64,000 bases of DNA from Micavibrio sp. UBA6929 (lineage in GTDB: Bacteria > Pseudomonadota > Alphaproteobacteria > Micavibrionales > Micavibrionaceae), in the NCBI GenBank assembly GCA_002448815.1, contig DKAJ01000007.1, positions 42,892 to 106,891 of the forward strand. Reading direction: 5' to 3'. The translations under genes and the position numbers were made by a program. This document shows, one piece after another, positions 44,948 through 54,329 of the stretch; the first letter of the stretch is position 1, and each line of letters begins with the position of its first letter. The notes below the pieces were generated by a model. The model saw only the letters and a list, made by a program, of their open reading frames with translations. It ran no database searches and had not been told where the DNA came from.

Positions 44948-45060
44948 TTTTCGCCTGTATTTTTATAAAACACCTATATTTTTACCTGATTTTTTGTATT
45001 AGGATAAGAGCTGTTTTATTATTTTATTTTAATAGTTTAAAATTTTCGCCTGATTGAGCC

Positions 45061-45951
45061 GTGACAGATACGCCCCTCTTTGACCGTCCATTTATTTTAT
45101 CCATGGGCCCGCAACGTGCGGGGACAAGTTGGTTGGATCGCTATCTGCGCGAGCGCGGCGATATTTGTATGCCGCATGATGTTAAGGAAATTTTCTTTTT
45201 TGACCGTAACTATGATCGCGGCGATGCGTTCTACACATCTCACTTTCATCCGCAGCCCCAGCATCGCGCCATTATGGAAGTCTCTACGACATCCTTTGAT
45301 GAAAAGGATGCGCCTGCTAATGTTTTTAAAACATTAGGTGAGCATGTCATCTTACTATGCCCTTTGCGCCACCCTGTTGCGCGCTCATATTCCTTGTATT
45401 TGCATTACAAGCGTTATGGCATGACCAGCGCAACATTACAGCAAGCCTGCCGTGATATCCCGCAGATCCTAGAAAGCAGCCATTACACGCGCCATCTTAA
45501 GCAATGGATGACATACTATCCGCTGGAGAAAATGCATATTATCTTTCAAGAAGATCTGGAAGATAACTGCGATGAGTATGTTGATCAGGTTTGCCGCATT
45601 TTAGATTTGCCGCCTATGCCTGTATCAGCCGAGGTTAAAGGGCGGTACAACCAGACAACGCGCGCACCTATTCCTGCGCTTGCCAAGATGGCGCAAAAAG
45701 GTGCGGATTTTCTAAGACGCCACAAACTTTATGGCCCGATTAATGCCGCCAAAGCCATTGGCCTTAAGCAAGTCATTTTCGGGCGTGGCGGCGAAGGTGG
45801 ACGTGATGATCTTGATCAAGTCCGTAACGAAGATATTGCGTGGCTGCACGGTCAATTAAGCGACGAGGTAGGCAAGCTTGAAACTTTGCTTGGTCGCCGC
45901 ATTGATCAGTGGCATGCGGATATCGCTGATCACTCGAAAATGACGGGCTGA
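45061..45951 (+). CDS. PAPS-dependent sulfotransferase
   Basis: The 296-residue protein (GTG start) has the 5'-phosphosulfate loop SMGPQRAGTSWLDRYL near residue 15 and the 3'-phosphate motif CPLRHPVARSYSLYLHY near 102. This marks it as a cytosolic or heparan-type sulfotransferase domain that moves sulfate from PAPS to a sugar or other acceptor. It is divergent from a glycosyltransferase and its 3' end overlaps the hydrolase gene at 45930 by 22 bases. Sulfation of a surface glycan is a fair guess. Confidence 0.9.
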   Translation: MTDTPLFDRPFILSMGPQRAGTSWLDRYLRERGDICMPHDVKEIFFFDRNYDRGDAFYTSHFHPQPQHRAIMEVSTTSFDEKDAPANVFKTLGEHVILLCPLRHPVARSYSLYLHYKRYGMTSATLQQACRDIPQILESSHYTRHLKQWMTYYPLEKMHIIFQEDLEDNCDEYVDQVCRILDLPPMPVSAEVKGRYNQTTRAPIPALAKMAQKGADFLRRHKLYGPINAAKAIGLKQVIFGRGGEGGRDDLDQVRNEDIAWLHGQLSDEVGKLETLLGRRIDQWHADIADHSKMTG

Positions 45952-46835
45952 ACCTTGCCGCGACATACTGGTTTGTCACGTAAAAGCTCGGGCCATTTTT
46001 CAACCCATCCAGCGATATAACCATTTTCCTGAATCATTTTGTAATGCACGCAATTTGTCATACCAACATTGTTGAGATAACCAAACAATGCGGCCGGTGG
46101 CATGCCTTTATCTGAACCGCCAATATAATGGTATTGCGGCACGTTTTTGATTTGAAAGGCCACATCCGCCGCATTCAAAGATCCTGATAAGGGCTTATGC
46201 GATGTCCAGCTTTGATCAGTTTTTTCACGAAAATCTGTATATGCCACATGATCCATCATGCCTGATACAGTTGTCAGGGACAGGATATCGCTGCGCTCGT
46301 GCGTGAGAAGCGCGCCAATCGCACCGCCGCCTGAGTGACCATATATATTAAATGCAGAAATACCCCAGCGCCGTTTAATTTCATCTAACGCCACGTGATA
46401 GCTTTGAATAACCTCTGGCGCGAAGCGATGCGTACGCAAATATTTCATATCGCAATCTTGGTCTTCGATTGTATCGCCGCTCCATTTATTGCCGCGCACA
46501 TCAAATTGGCACGGGCGCGAAATATAAATGACATTTTTTGATTTATCGCGTGAGGCAAGGTGCAAACCGATCAATTCTTCGGTCATGCCATCAAAGGCAA
46601 TTTCAGGGTCATCGCCTTCAATGTAAATATTGGCAATACCGCCGCGATCATGAACGCGCTCGTACAGGGTTAAAACAAAGTCACTGGCTTGCACTTGACG
46701 GTCAAGCATGAAGGCTGGGCCTGCCATGCGCTGCGCTGCTTCTTGGCCTAAACGCTGTTTCGGGAAACAACCGCTGAGTGCAAGCGTTGCTAGAAGGCCG
46801 AGTGTTAGTGTCGAAAAAAGGTGTTTGCGCATCAT
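45930..46835 (-). CDS. lipoprotein alpha/beta hydrolase
   Basis: The 301-residue product has a lipobox-type signal peptide (LATLALSGC, Cys at about 22), so it is probably membrane-anchored in the periplasm. The nucleophile elbow is GHSGGGAIGALL in FNIYGHSGGGAIGALLTHE, placing Ser in a G-x-S-x-G motif. LTLYERVHDRGGIANIYIEGDD opens the core. It could be an esterase or peptidase; substrate unknown. The 3' end overlaps the sulfotransferase gene. Confidence 0.85.
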   Translation of the reverse strand: MMRKHLFSTLTLGLLATLALSGCFPKQRLGQEAAQRMAGPAFMLDRQVQASDFVLTLYERVHDRGGIANIYIEGDDPEIAFDGMTEELIGLHLASRDKSKNVIYISRPCQFDVRGNKWSGDTIEDQDCDMKYLRTHRFAPEVIQSYHVALDEIKRRWGISAFNIYGHSGGGAIGALLTHERSDILSLTTVSGMMDHVAYTDFREKTDQSWTSHKPLSGSLNAADVAFQIKNVPQYHYIGGSDKGMPPAALFGYLNNVGMTNCVHYKMIQENGYIAGWVEKWPELLRDKPVCRGKVQPVIFE

Positions 46836-46873
46836 AAGATTGCCCTGTCCATCGCTGTTATATCGGGGACAGT

Positions 46874-47653
46874 TTAAAGCGATTTGACGCGCAGTACAAT
46901 CGGCGTATGGTCAGAAGGGCGATCCCATCCACGGGGTTCTTTATCAATCTCACACCCCATCAGACGATCGGTAATTTGTGGACTGGTGAGGAAGTGATCA
47001 ATGCGTATGCCGTTATTCCGTTGCCATGCGCCGCGCTGATAGTCCCAGAAGCTATATCGCTCGGCCTTGCTATCATAAATACGAAACGCATCGTTCAATC
47101 CTAAATTTTTCAGCGTTTTGAACCGCTTAAGGCTTTCTGGACGGAAGAGCGCATCGCCCGCCCATGCCTTAGGGTCATGGCAATCTTCATCTGCGGGGAT
47201 GATGTTAAAATCACCGCCAATGACAAATGGAATACCTTGTGCGCGCAATGTTTTTACGCGCGCGATCAAGCGGTCCATCCATGCGAGCTTATAAGGGAAT
47301 TTTTCCGTATCCACGGGGTTACCATTTGGCAGATAGATATTAATCACGCGCAGCCCCGCGATATCGCACTCCAGATAACGTGCTTGCTCGTCCGTTTCAT
47401 CGCCTGGCAAGGCTGCATGGATCACATCAATATCATGACGCGCGATGATCGCCACACCGTTATAGCTTTTTTGGGTTACGGCCTCGCTTTGGTAACCGAT
47501 ATCGGTGAATTGCTGCGCAGGGAAATCAACGCCCTTTAATTCCTGAAGCATCAAGATGTCAGGATTATGCTCTTTAATGAAACGCACAACATGATCGCCG
47601 CGCGCCTTGATCGAGTTTACATTCCACGACACCAGAGAAAGAGATTGGCTCAT
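46874..47653 (-). CDS. xthA: exodeoxyribonuclease III
   Basis: The 259-residue AP endonuclease/3'-5' exonuclease has VSWNVNSIKARGDH, LMLQELKGVDFP (Glu for Mg), IYLPNGNP, GGDFNIIPADEDCHD and the final RPSDHTPIVL with the catalytic His. It acts in base excision repair downstream of glycosylases such as MutM. The gap of 27 bases from erpA suggests co-transcription from the divergent promoter region at about 48.0 kb. Confidence 0.95.
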   Translation of the reverse strand: MSQSLSLVSWNVNSIKARGDHVVRFIKEHNPDILMLQELKGVDFPAQQFTDIGYQSEAVTQKSYNGVAIIARHDIDVIHAALPGDETDEQARYLECDIAGLRVINIYLPNGNPVDTEKFPYKLAWMDRLIARVKTLRAQGIPFVIGGDFNIIPADEDCHDPKAWAGDALFRPESLKRFKTLKNLGLNDAFRIYDSKAERYSFWDYQRGAWQRNNGIRIDHFLTSPQITDRLMGCEIDKEPRGWDRPSDHTPIVLRVKSL

Positions 47654-47680
47654 AAATTCAGATTGCCTTCGTTTGGCCCC

Positions 47681-48004
47681 TTACATCATAGAAAATGATG
47701 TGCCGCATCCGCATCCTGATACAGCGTTGGGATTTTCAATTTTAAATTCTGATCCCACCAATCCTTTGGCGAAGGATACGGTTGATCCCTTAAGATACGG
47801 CAGGGATATGTCATCGCACACAACCGCGTCACCGAAAACATGGTCGTCCTCGCCCACGGCTTCGTCCAGCGCAAGAATATATTGAAATCCCGAGCATCCC
47901 CCGCTATCAACAGTAATGCGCAGGCGCAGCGCATCTTTGCCTTGCGCTGCACGTAATTCTTCAATGCGCTTTACGGCGCTTTCTTCAACGATTACACTAT
48001 CCAT
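47681..48004 (-). CDS. erpA: iron-sulfur cluster insertion protein ErpA
   Basis: The 107-residue A-type carrier has the three cluster cysteines (VDSGGCSGFQY, then SGCGCGTSF). I chose ATG 48004 (MDSVIVEESAVKRIEELR), the usual start; a longer frame to 48025 adds seven odd residues. It delivers Fe-S clusters to enzymes such as IspG. It is divergent from dgt with only 25 bases between, a pairing common in Alphaproteobacteria. Confidence 0.93.
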   Translation of the reverse strand: MDSVIVEESAVKRIEELRAAQGKDALRLRITVDSGGCSGFQYILALDEAVGEDDHVFGDAVVCDDISLPYLKGSTVSFAKGLVGSEFKIENPNAVSGCGCGTSFSMM

Positions 48005-48029
48005 CGTATACAGATATAGGAGCATTCGC

Positions 48030-49229
48030 TTGTCAGATCAACCAGCTTATAATTATTGTGCGCTTCCGCTTGCGCGTTACGCCAGTCGCCCCGATGAAAG
48101 CAAGGGCCGCGTTTACGACGAACCCGAAAGTGCCAACCGAACCACATTCCAGCGCGACCGCGACCGCATCATCCATGCCAGCGCCTTTCGCCGCCTGAAA
48201 TACAAGACGCAGGTTTTCGTTTATCACGAAGGCGATCACTACCGCACGCGTTTATCACATACACTTGAGGTTGCGCAGGTCACACGCACGCTTGCCCGCG
48301 CGTTGATGGTCAATGAGGATCTGGCCGAGACTGTTGCGCTGGCGCATGATTTGGGGCACACACCCTTCGCCCATATTGGTGAGGTTTATTTGCAAAAGGC
48401 GATGGAGGCCTATGGCGGATTTGATCATAACGATCAATCCCTGCGCGTCCTCACCACGCTGGAGCGCAAATACCCGCATTTCAACGGATTAAATTTATGC
48501 TGGGAAACGCTGGAAGGCGTAGTGAAGCATAACGGTCCCGTGACGGGCAATGTGCATATTGCGCTTGAGGAACTGCGCAAGCAAATTGATCTGCCTTTGG
48601 ATAATTATGCCTCGATCGAGGCGCAAGTCGCCGCCATTGCCGATGATATTGCCTATAACAACCACGACGTTGAAGACGGCCTGCGCGCAGGATTGTTTAC
48701 CATTGAAGAATTAGAAGAGCTGAGCATTTTACGTGATGCCCTCGCCAGCGTCCGCAGCCAATACACAAACCTAGAACAACGTTATTTAGTCTATGAAATG
48801 ATTCGCGAAATGATTGGCGCGATGGTTAATGATGTTCTGACCGTGAGCCGTGAAAACCTGCGCCTATTGGATCCGAAGGATGCCGATGATGTGCGCGCGG
48901 CTGGTAAAACGATGGTCGCCTTTTCTGATGAAATGCGCGAAAAAGTTGATGAGCTGCGCAAGTTTTTATACAGCCGCATGTACCGCCATTTTACCATCAA
49001 CCGTATCTGGCTGAAGGTTGAGCGCATCGTCGGCGATTTATTCACAGCTTTTCACGATCAATATCAATTGATGCCTGATAACTGGCAAAAACGTATCACC
49101 GATGCGAAAGCCGTTGATAACCCAACGCTTCGCGCGCGCATTGTCTGTGATTATATCGCGGGCATGACCGACCGATACGCCATCCGCGAGCACGAGCGCC
49201 TCTTTGACCTGTATTGGGACTTGCGTTAA
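48030..49229 (+). CDS. dgt: dGTPase-like triphosphohydrolase
   Basis: The 399-residue HD-domain enzyme splits dGTP or other dNTPs to nucleoside and triphosphate. The metal site is H...HD: RTRLSHTLEVAQ and ALAHDLGHTPFAHIGE. I place the start at TTG 48030, because AGGAG lies 8 bases before it and the family begins shortly before LARYASRPDESKGR. The frame's ATG at 47916 would run across the divergent erpA gene. It is followed by the SPOR protein 71 bases later; argS, often found between them, is not here. Confidence 0.92.
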   Translation: MSDQPAYNYCALPLARYASRPDESKGRVYDEPESANRTTFQRDRDRIIHASAFRRLKYKTQVFVYHEGDHYRTRLSHTLEVAQVTRTLARALMVNEDLAETVALAHDLGHTPFAHIGEVYLQKAMEAYGGFDHNDQSLRVLTTLERKYPHFNGLNLCWETLEGVVKHNGPVTGNVHIALEELRKQIDLPLDNYASIEAQVAAIADDIAYNNHDVEDGLRAGLFTIEELEELSILRDALASVRSQYTNLEQRYLVYEMIREMIGAMVNDVLTVSRENLRLLDPKDADDVRAAGKTMVAFSDEMREKVDELRKFLYSRMYRHFTINRIWLKVERIVGDLFTAFHDQYQLMPDNWQKRITDAKAVDNPTLRARIVCDYIAGMTDRYAIREHERLFDLYWDLR

Positions 49230-49300
49230 ACTTTTACCCTAGTGAAAGAGCACTATTTCTTTTACTGCACTAGAATATATCAAATCAGGGACACCGCACT

Positions 49301-50347
49301 ATGAATGACGACAATCCATATCAAGGTTATGCGAATTACGAAACGCCGCGCCGCAGCTATAGCGCCGATGATTTAGGCTATCCCAACAAAAAGGGCAGCT
49401 TATTGCGCAACCCTGTGGTGGCGACTGTTGCGCTGCTTGTCGGGGCTAGCATCCTAGCCGGCGTTATCATCATGGCAACGCCTGATCAAGACGATGAATT
49501 AGTCCCCGTCATCAAGGCCGATAACAGCCCCATTAAAACAGCGCCAAGCGATCCTGGCGGCATGGCAATCCCGAACCGTGACAGCACCCTTTTCGACCAA
49601 ATGAGCGGCGCCGAAACAACCGATGACAGCAACATCAAACCGCAAGTTGAAAATCTGCTTGCCGCGGCAAAAGACACGGCCAAACAAGAGATTGCCAAGC
49701 CTGTTGAAGAAACAGTCAAGCAGGCCGAAACTGCGGTTAAAGACGCACAAGCCGACCTCAAAGCAGAAGCCGAGAAAGCCGTTAAAGATGTTGAAGATAT
49801 CCTGCAAAAAGCCAAAGACGCCGTGCCGCAACCCTCGCAAGCGGATTTAGCCAGCGTCCCCGCCAAAAAAGGTACGCCGCCTTCACAGTATACTAAACCT
49901 GAAAAACTGCATCCGGCTGGGTCTTCGCCCGAAACGCTTGCCTTTGTGCGCTCGGTCCTAGAGCAAAGCACCGAGGACACAACAGATAATCCTGCACCCG
50001 CACCAAGCAAAACTGCTATCGTGCCTGAACTGCCCGTAAAAGCGGCGCCAGAAGCGCCAAAAGCTGTCAGCACGGCAACTGCCACACCAAACGCAGCCCT
50101 CACCCATTTCATTCAGTTATCAAGCATTCGTGACGCCGCACGCGCCGATGCCCAGTGGAGTAAACTGCAAAGCCAGTACAGCGCGCAGCTTTCTGGGGCG
50201 CAGCACCGCGTCGAGAAAAAAGATCTGGGCGCAAAAGGCATCTATTACCGCATTCAGGCTGGTCCGTTTACTAAGGCGGACGCGGCGGCAAAATGCGATG
50301 CCATTAAATCCATCACACCGTCAGGATGCTACATTGTCGCAAAATAA
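49301..50347 (+). CDS. SPOR-domain membrane protein
   Basis: The 348-residue protein has one membrane span at about 37-59 (NPVVATVALLVGASILAGVIIMA), so the rest is periplasmic. An Ala/Lys/Glu/Val-rich helical section (about 120-175) and a Pro-rich linker precede the SPOR domain (about 265-348: FIQLSSIRDAARADAQWSKLQ to YRIQAGPFTKADAAAKCDAIK). SPOR domains bind glycan strands lacking stem peptides at division sites. It overlaps the following nagZ start. Confidence 0.9.
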   Translation: MNDDNPYQGYANYETPRRSYSADDLGYPNKKGSLLRNPVVATVALLVGASILAGVIIMATPDQDDELVPVIKADNSPIKTAPSDPGGMAIPNRDSTLFDQMSGAETTDDSNIKPQVENLLAAAKDTAKQEIAKPVEETVKQAETAVKDAQADLKAEAEKAVKDVEDILQKAKDAVPQPSQADLASVPAKKGTPPSQYTKPEKLHPAGSSPETLAFVRSVLEQSTEDTTDNPAPAPSKTAIVPELPVKAAPEAPKAVSTATATPNAALTHFIQLSSIRDAARADAQWSKLQSQYSAQLSGAQHRVEKKDLGAKGIYYRIQAGPFTKADAAAKCDAIKSITPSGCYIVAK

Positions 50348-51323
50348 TTCCTTCGCACATAATGCCGAAACGGCCATGGCTGCCATTTTCGCACCTGCTG
50401 GCCCGCGCCTGAGCGACGCTGAGAAGCGTCTCTTTCGTGAGGCAAATCCGTTTGGCTTTATTCTCTTTGCCCGCAGCGTCGAGCATCCAGAGCAACTGGC
50501 CGCGCTGTGCGCCGAGCTAAAAGAGGCTGTTGGGCGCGAGTGTCCCATTATGATTGACCAAGAAGGTGGACGCGTTGCCCGCCTGAAGCCGCCCATCTGG
50601 AAGGGCTACCCCGCGGCGCGCGTTTTCGGCGCAATGGCCTATAGTGATAAGCCCCAAGCCATTGACGAGCTGAGCATGCGCACCAAATCTATTGCGAAGG
50701 AGCTTCGCGCGTCGGGATTGAACATGAACTGCGATCCTGTGCTGGATGTTTTGCGCCCTGAAACGCACGATGTTATTGGCGACCGCGCCTATAGTGATGA
50801 CCCTGCCTTGGTGGGCGAGCTTGGCCTGCAAGTCTGCCGTGACTATCTCAGCGCAGGCATCACGCCGATTATCAAACACATTCCCGGCCATGGCCGCGCC
50901 CAAGCAGACAGCCACTTGGAATTGCCGGTCGTTGATGCCACCCGCCGCGAGATGGAAGGCCTTGATTTTGTACCATTTCGCTATGTCGCCTCAAGCGAAG
51001 TTGGCAAACAGGTTTGGGCGATGAGCGCACATATCTTATACCCGGCGCTTGACCCTGATTTACCGCTGACCCTTTCGCGTCATGCCATTGATGATGTTAT
51101 TCGCGGTTCTATCGGATTTGACGGCATCCTCATTAGTGATGATGTCAGCATGAAGGCACTAGACCCATATGGCGATCTGGGTGCGCGCTGCGCGGCGAGC
51201 ATCACCGCAGGGTGCGATATTGCGCTTTACTGCGCAGGGCACTTAAACGAGATGGAAGAAATCGCCAAATCTGTGCCTAAAATCAGTGAAACAACGCTGA
51301 AACGCTTGCAAAACGCGACATAA
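50334..51323 (+). CDS. nagZ: beta-N-acetylhexosaminidase NagZ
   Basis: The family 3 glycoside hydrolase removes GlcNAc from muropeptides in the cytoplasm (peptidoglycan recycling). PIMIDQEGGRVARLKPPIW, IKHIPGHGRAQADSHLELP (catalytic His/Asp pair) and GILISDDVSMKAL are diagnostic. The start is uncertain. TTG 50334 has AGGA 7 bases upstream and overlaps the SPOR gene by 14 bases. ATG 50376 (MAAIFAPAGPRL) also fits the family but lacks a ribosome site. Confidence 0.93.
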   Translation: MSQNNSFAHNAETAMAAIFAPAGPRLSDAEKRLFREANPFGFILFARSVEHPEQLAALCAELKEAVGRECPIMIDQEGGRVARLKPPIWKGYPAARVFGAMAYSDKPQAIDELSMRTKSIAKELRASGLNMNCDPVLDVLRPETHDVIGDRAYSDDPALVGELGLQVCRDYLSAGITPIIKHIPGHGRAQADSHLELPVVDATRREMEGLDFVPFRYVASSEVGKQVWAMSAHILYPALDPDLPLTLSRHAIDDVIRGSIGFDGILISDDVSMKALDPYGDLGARCAASITAGCDIALYCAGHLNEMEEIAKSVPKISETTLKRLQNAT

Positions 51324-51340
51324 TTCCTTTATCTAACATT

Positions 51341-52207
51341 ATGGTTACACAGCAAACGGGCAACACGGTCTTCCAAGAAGACCCACCGCGCACGCATTCG
51401 GCAAACACGCCGGAGGCGAAGGCTGATGCCTTGCTTTTAAACATTGATGGCTATGAAGGGCCGCTTGATGTTTTGCTGGAGCTTGCGCGTACGCAAAAAG
51501 TTGACCTGACTAAAATCTCAATCTTGCAATTGGTGCAACAATATCTGGCCTTTGTTGAGCGTGCCAAGCACATGAACCTTGAGCTCGCCGCAGAATATCT
51601 GGTGATGGCGGCTTGGCTGACCTATTTGAAATCACGCCTGTTATTACCGCAAGAAGACAGCGAAGAAACGCACAGCGCCGAAGAAATGGCAGAGGCATTG
51701 CAGTTTCAACTTCGCCGCCTAGAAGCCATGCAAAAGGCTGCGGCTGATTTAGGGAAGCTGCCGCAATTAGGCCGCGATGTTTTTGTGCGCGGCGCGCCTG
51801 AGGGGCTGAGCGTTCGTGTCCGTCATGTATGGAACAGTGATTTGATTGATCTGCTGCGCGCGTATGGCGCGATTAAGAAGCGATCGGAAAAGGAGGCACA
51901 TTACGACCTGCCCACCTTTGAGCTAATGTCAGCGGAGCGCGCAATGGAACGCGTTAGGCGGATGCTGGGTCAGCTTCCCAAAGGGGAGCGCGGGACGGTA
52001 TGGGCCACGCTTGAGAGCTTTATGCCGCCCAAAGGCAGCAACCAACTCTTTACCCGATCATCACTGGCGTCGACTTTAACCGCCATGTTAGAGCTTGCCA
52101 AGCAAGGCAAGGTCGAGGTTAAGCAAGACGGTCTATTCCGCCCCATTTATATGCGCGGCCTGCCCGGCGCGGCCGACGCCCCCGCAGTAGCAAAGGAAAC
52201 CACCTAA
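51341..52207 (+). CDS. scpA: segregation and condensation protein A
   Basis: The 288-residue kleisin subunit of the SMC-ScpAB complex contains the typical YEGPLDVLLELARTQKVDLTKISILQLVQQYLAFVE and a middle AAEYLVMAAWLTYLKSRLLLP. It links the SMC heads during chromosome condensation. It lies 17 bases after nagZ and 2 bases before scpB. Confidence 0.95.
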   Translation: MVTQQTGNTVFQEDPPRTHSANTPEAKADALLLNIDGYEGPLDVLLELARTQKVDLTKISILQLVQQYLAFVERAKHMNLELAAEYLVMAAWLTYLKSRLLLPQEDSEETHSAEEMAEALQFQLRRLEAMQKAAADLGKLPQLGRDVFVRGAPEGLSVRVRHVWNSDLIDLLRAYGAIKKRSEKEAHYDLPTFELMSAERAMERVRRMLGQLPKGERGTVWATLESFMPPKGSNQLFTRSSLASTLTAMLELAKQGKVEVKQDGLFRPIYMRGLPGAADAPAVAKETT

Positions 52208-52209
52208 CC

Positions 52210-52860
52210 ATGAGCGATGAAACCCAGCGCCTTTTAGAAGCCATTTTATTTGCCTCTGCCCAGCCGCTGAGCGTTGAGGAAATGCATGAACGCCTGCCCG
52301 AGGGCGCGGACGTGGGCGCGGCGCTGATGGCGCTGAAAGACATGTATAAAGGACGCGGCGTTGAACTGGTTGAAGTTGACCGCAGTTGGGCGTTTCGTAC
52401 GGCGGCCGATTTGGCCGAAGCCCTGTCTGTTGAGCGCACAGTCGAAAAGAAAATGTCTTCCGCCGCGCTTGAGACGCTGGCGATTATTGCCTATCACCAG
52501 CCCGTCACCCGCGCCGAGATTGAAAATATTCGCGGCGTTTCCACCAATAAAGGGACGCTTGATTTGTTGATCGATGCAGGATGGGTCAAGCCAGGCCGCC
52601 GCCGCGAGACCCCTGGACGGCCTTTGACATGGCTGACAACGACAGGATTTTTAGATCACTTTGCACTGGAATCCCTGATTGATTTACCGGGACTGGATGA
52701 TTTGAAGGTTTCAGGGTTGCTGGATCGTCGCCCTGCGATCGATGCGCTTGGCCACGGTGATCTGTTTGGTGAAGACGCCGAAGATGAAGCCTTGCAAAAA
52801 GATTTATCGGATGTGCGCCAAGAAGCCCTTGAAAAACAAGCCCAAGAGGGGCATGAATAA
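52210..52860 (+). CDS. scpB: segregation and condensation protein B
   Basis: The 216-residue protein has two winged helices: RLLEAILFASAQPLSVEEMHERLP, and AALETLAIIAYHQPVTRAEIENIRGV then a region ending RPLTWLTTTGFLDHF. It dimerises and binds ScpA. The C-terminal acidic tail is typical. It is in the scpA-scpB-tatABC group. Confidence 0.95.
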   Translation: MSDETQRLLEAILFASAQPLSVEEMHERLPEGADVGAALMALKDMYKGRGVELVEVDRSWAFRTAADLAEALSVERTVEKKMSSAALETLAIIAYHQPVTRAEIENIRGVSTNKGTLDLLIDAGWVKPGRRRETPGRPLTWLTTTGFLDHFALESLIDLPGLDDLKVSGLLDRRPAIDALGHGDLFGEDAEDEALQKDLSDVRQEALEKQAQEGHE

Positions 52861-52912
52861 GAGCTTGGAGAATTTTATACTCTCTTTGATAACCATATAA
52901 GGATTTTAAACG

Positions 52913-53089
52913 ATGGCACCTGGGCCGCTACAAATTATACTCATTATCGTTCTTGTGCTTTTGATCTTTGGTGCAGGGCGCGTTCCTGGCATCATGGAAA
53001 ATGTTGCGAAGGGGATCAAAAGTTTTAAAAAGGGGATGAGCGATGATGACACCCCTTCTGACACCACAAAATCCGACAAGGATGAATAA
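52913..53089 (+). CDS. tatA: Tat translocase subunit TatA
   Basis: Reading from ATG 52913 gives 58 residues: [20 protein letters not shown], an amphipathic helix ([19 protein letters not shown]) and an acidic tail. This is the TatA pattern: one short membrane span, the FGAGRVP hinge, then an FKKGM-type helix. It forms the pore for twin-arginine export. It is too short for many gene finders. AAGG lies 10 bases upstream; tatB follows after 11 bases. Confidence 0.93.
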   Translation: MAPGPLQIILIIVLVLLIFGAGRVPGIMENVAKGIKSFKKGMSDDDTPSDTTKSDKDE

Positions 53090-53100
53090 AGGCGGTCGCC

Positions 53101-53574
53101 GTGTTTAACTTTGGCCTTTCTGAAATTGCTGTGATTGCGGTTGTTGCTGTGCTGGCGATCGGGCCAAAGGAACTGCCCGTGATTATGGCGCAGGCAGGAC
53201 GTCTGTTTAAGCGCCTGTCATATATGCGCTTTGCCCTGTCACAGCAGGTTGATCATTTCATCCATCAGGCCGGATTGGATGACGTCAAAGATCAGGTCAA
53301 TTTCGAAGCCCCTAATCCTGCCGACTTGCATCAGGCGGCCATTGATGAGGCCAAGGCACAAGCCGCCGCGCTTGAAGCGCATGCCATCACCGAGGATACA
53401 AAAAAGGCACTGCCTAAGCCCAAGACCAAAAAAACCGCCACGAAGTCAGCCGGTAAAAAGGCCAAAACAAGTACGGCCAAAAAACCTGCGGCGCGTAAAA
53501 CGACCACAAAGAAAAGTCCTGCTAAAACCAGCAAGGCCAAGAAAACAACCCCAGCCAAAAAGGACAAAGCATGA
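53101..53574 (+). CDS. tatB: Tat translocase subunit TatB
   Basis: The 157-residue protein starts at GTG with MFNFGLSEIAVIAVVAVLAIGPKELP, the normal TatB opening with the Glu of the membrane helix. An amphipathic helix follows. The C-terminal 60 residues are a Lys/Ala/Thr/Pro tract (repeats like KTKKTA and KKPAARK), longer and more basic than usual. It binds Tat signal peptides with TatC. The ATGA overlap with tatC couples translation. Confidence 0.92.
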   Translation: MFNFGLSEIAVIAVVAVLAIGPKELPVIMAQAGRLFKRLSYMRFALSQQVDHFIHQAGLDDVKDQVNFEAPNPADLHQAAIDEAKAQAAALEAHAITEDTKKALPKPKTKKTATKSAGKKAKTSTAKKPAARKTTTKKSPAKTSKAKKTTPAKKDKA

Positions 53575-54329
53575 TGAGCGATACTGATCAAGCACAGTCT
53601 TTGGGATCACACTGGGCAGAGCTTCGCAAGCGTTTGTTATTCGCCTTATCCGCCATGATTGTTGGCGCGGCCTTTGCGTATATTTATGTGCAAGATATTT
53701 ACGGATTTCTTGTGGCACCACTGGCCGATGCGATGACCGACCAAGGCGGCAGCCAGCGCCTGATTTACACCGGACTTGGTGAAGCCTTCTTTACGTATGT
53801 ACGCGTGGCAATCTTTGCAGGAATTTTTCTGACCTTTCCGATTTTACTGTTTCAGATATGGAAGTTTATCGCCCCTGCCCTGTATCAAAATGAACGCCTT
53901 GTCTTCAGCGGGTTTTTGCTGGCGACGCCTATTTTGTTTTTTGCGGGCGGTGCATGCGTTTATTATCTGGTACTGCCCAATGTTTGGCCCTTTTTCCTTA
54001 GCTTCCAAAGCACGGCCGAGCAAACCGTCTTGCCTGTTGAACTGGAAACGCGCATTAGCGAATATCTGGATTTGATTATGACGCTGCTGTTTGCGTTTGG
54101 TTTATGCTTTCAATTGCCAGTGATCTTGGCCTTGCTAGCGCGCAGCGGCGCCGTCACAGCCAATGCCTTACGCAAGGGACGCAAATTCGCCGTCATTATC
54201 GCCTTTGTCGTTGCGGCCATTTTAACGCCGCCCGATTTAATCAGTCAGATTATCTTGGCGGTGCCTGTTTTAATTCTTTATGAAATTTCGATTGTGATCG
54301 CCGCTTATGTCCAGCGCCAAACCTCTTGA
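53571..54329 (+). CDS. tatC: Tat translocase subunit TatC
   Basis: The 252-residue membrane protein has six spans and the family segments SHWAELRKRLLFAL, ILLFQIWKFIAPALYQNERLV and FAFGLCFQLPVILALLARSG. It recognises twin-arginine signal peptides. ATG 53571 overlaps the tatB stop; ATG 53574 is nearly equivalent. zapE overlaps its end by 23 bases. Confidence 0.96.
   Translation: MMSDTDQAQSLGSHWAELRKRLLFALSAMIVGAAFAYIYVQDIYGFLVAPLADAMTDQGGSQRLIYTGLGEAFFTYVRVAIFAGIFLTFPILLFQIWKFIAPALYQNERLVFSGFLLATPILFFAGGACVYYLVLPNVWPFFLSFQSTAEQTVLPVELETRISEYLDLIMTLLFAFGLCFQLPVILALLARSGAVTANALRKGRKFAVIIAFVVAAILTPPDLISQIILAVPVLILYEISIVIAAYVQRQTS

Noticed and set aside
49486..50112. 208-codon minus-strand frame opposite the SPOR gene
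   Set aside because: Ser/Ala/Leu-rich shadow of the Ala/Lys/Pro-rich linker; no ribosome site, and the plus-strand protein has clear domains.
53331..53591. Hydrophobic minus-strand frame opposite tatB
   Set aside because: It is the shadow of the Lys/Ala/Thr-rich TatB tail; codon repeats of that tail read as Leu/Val/Phe on the other strand.
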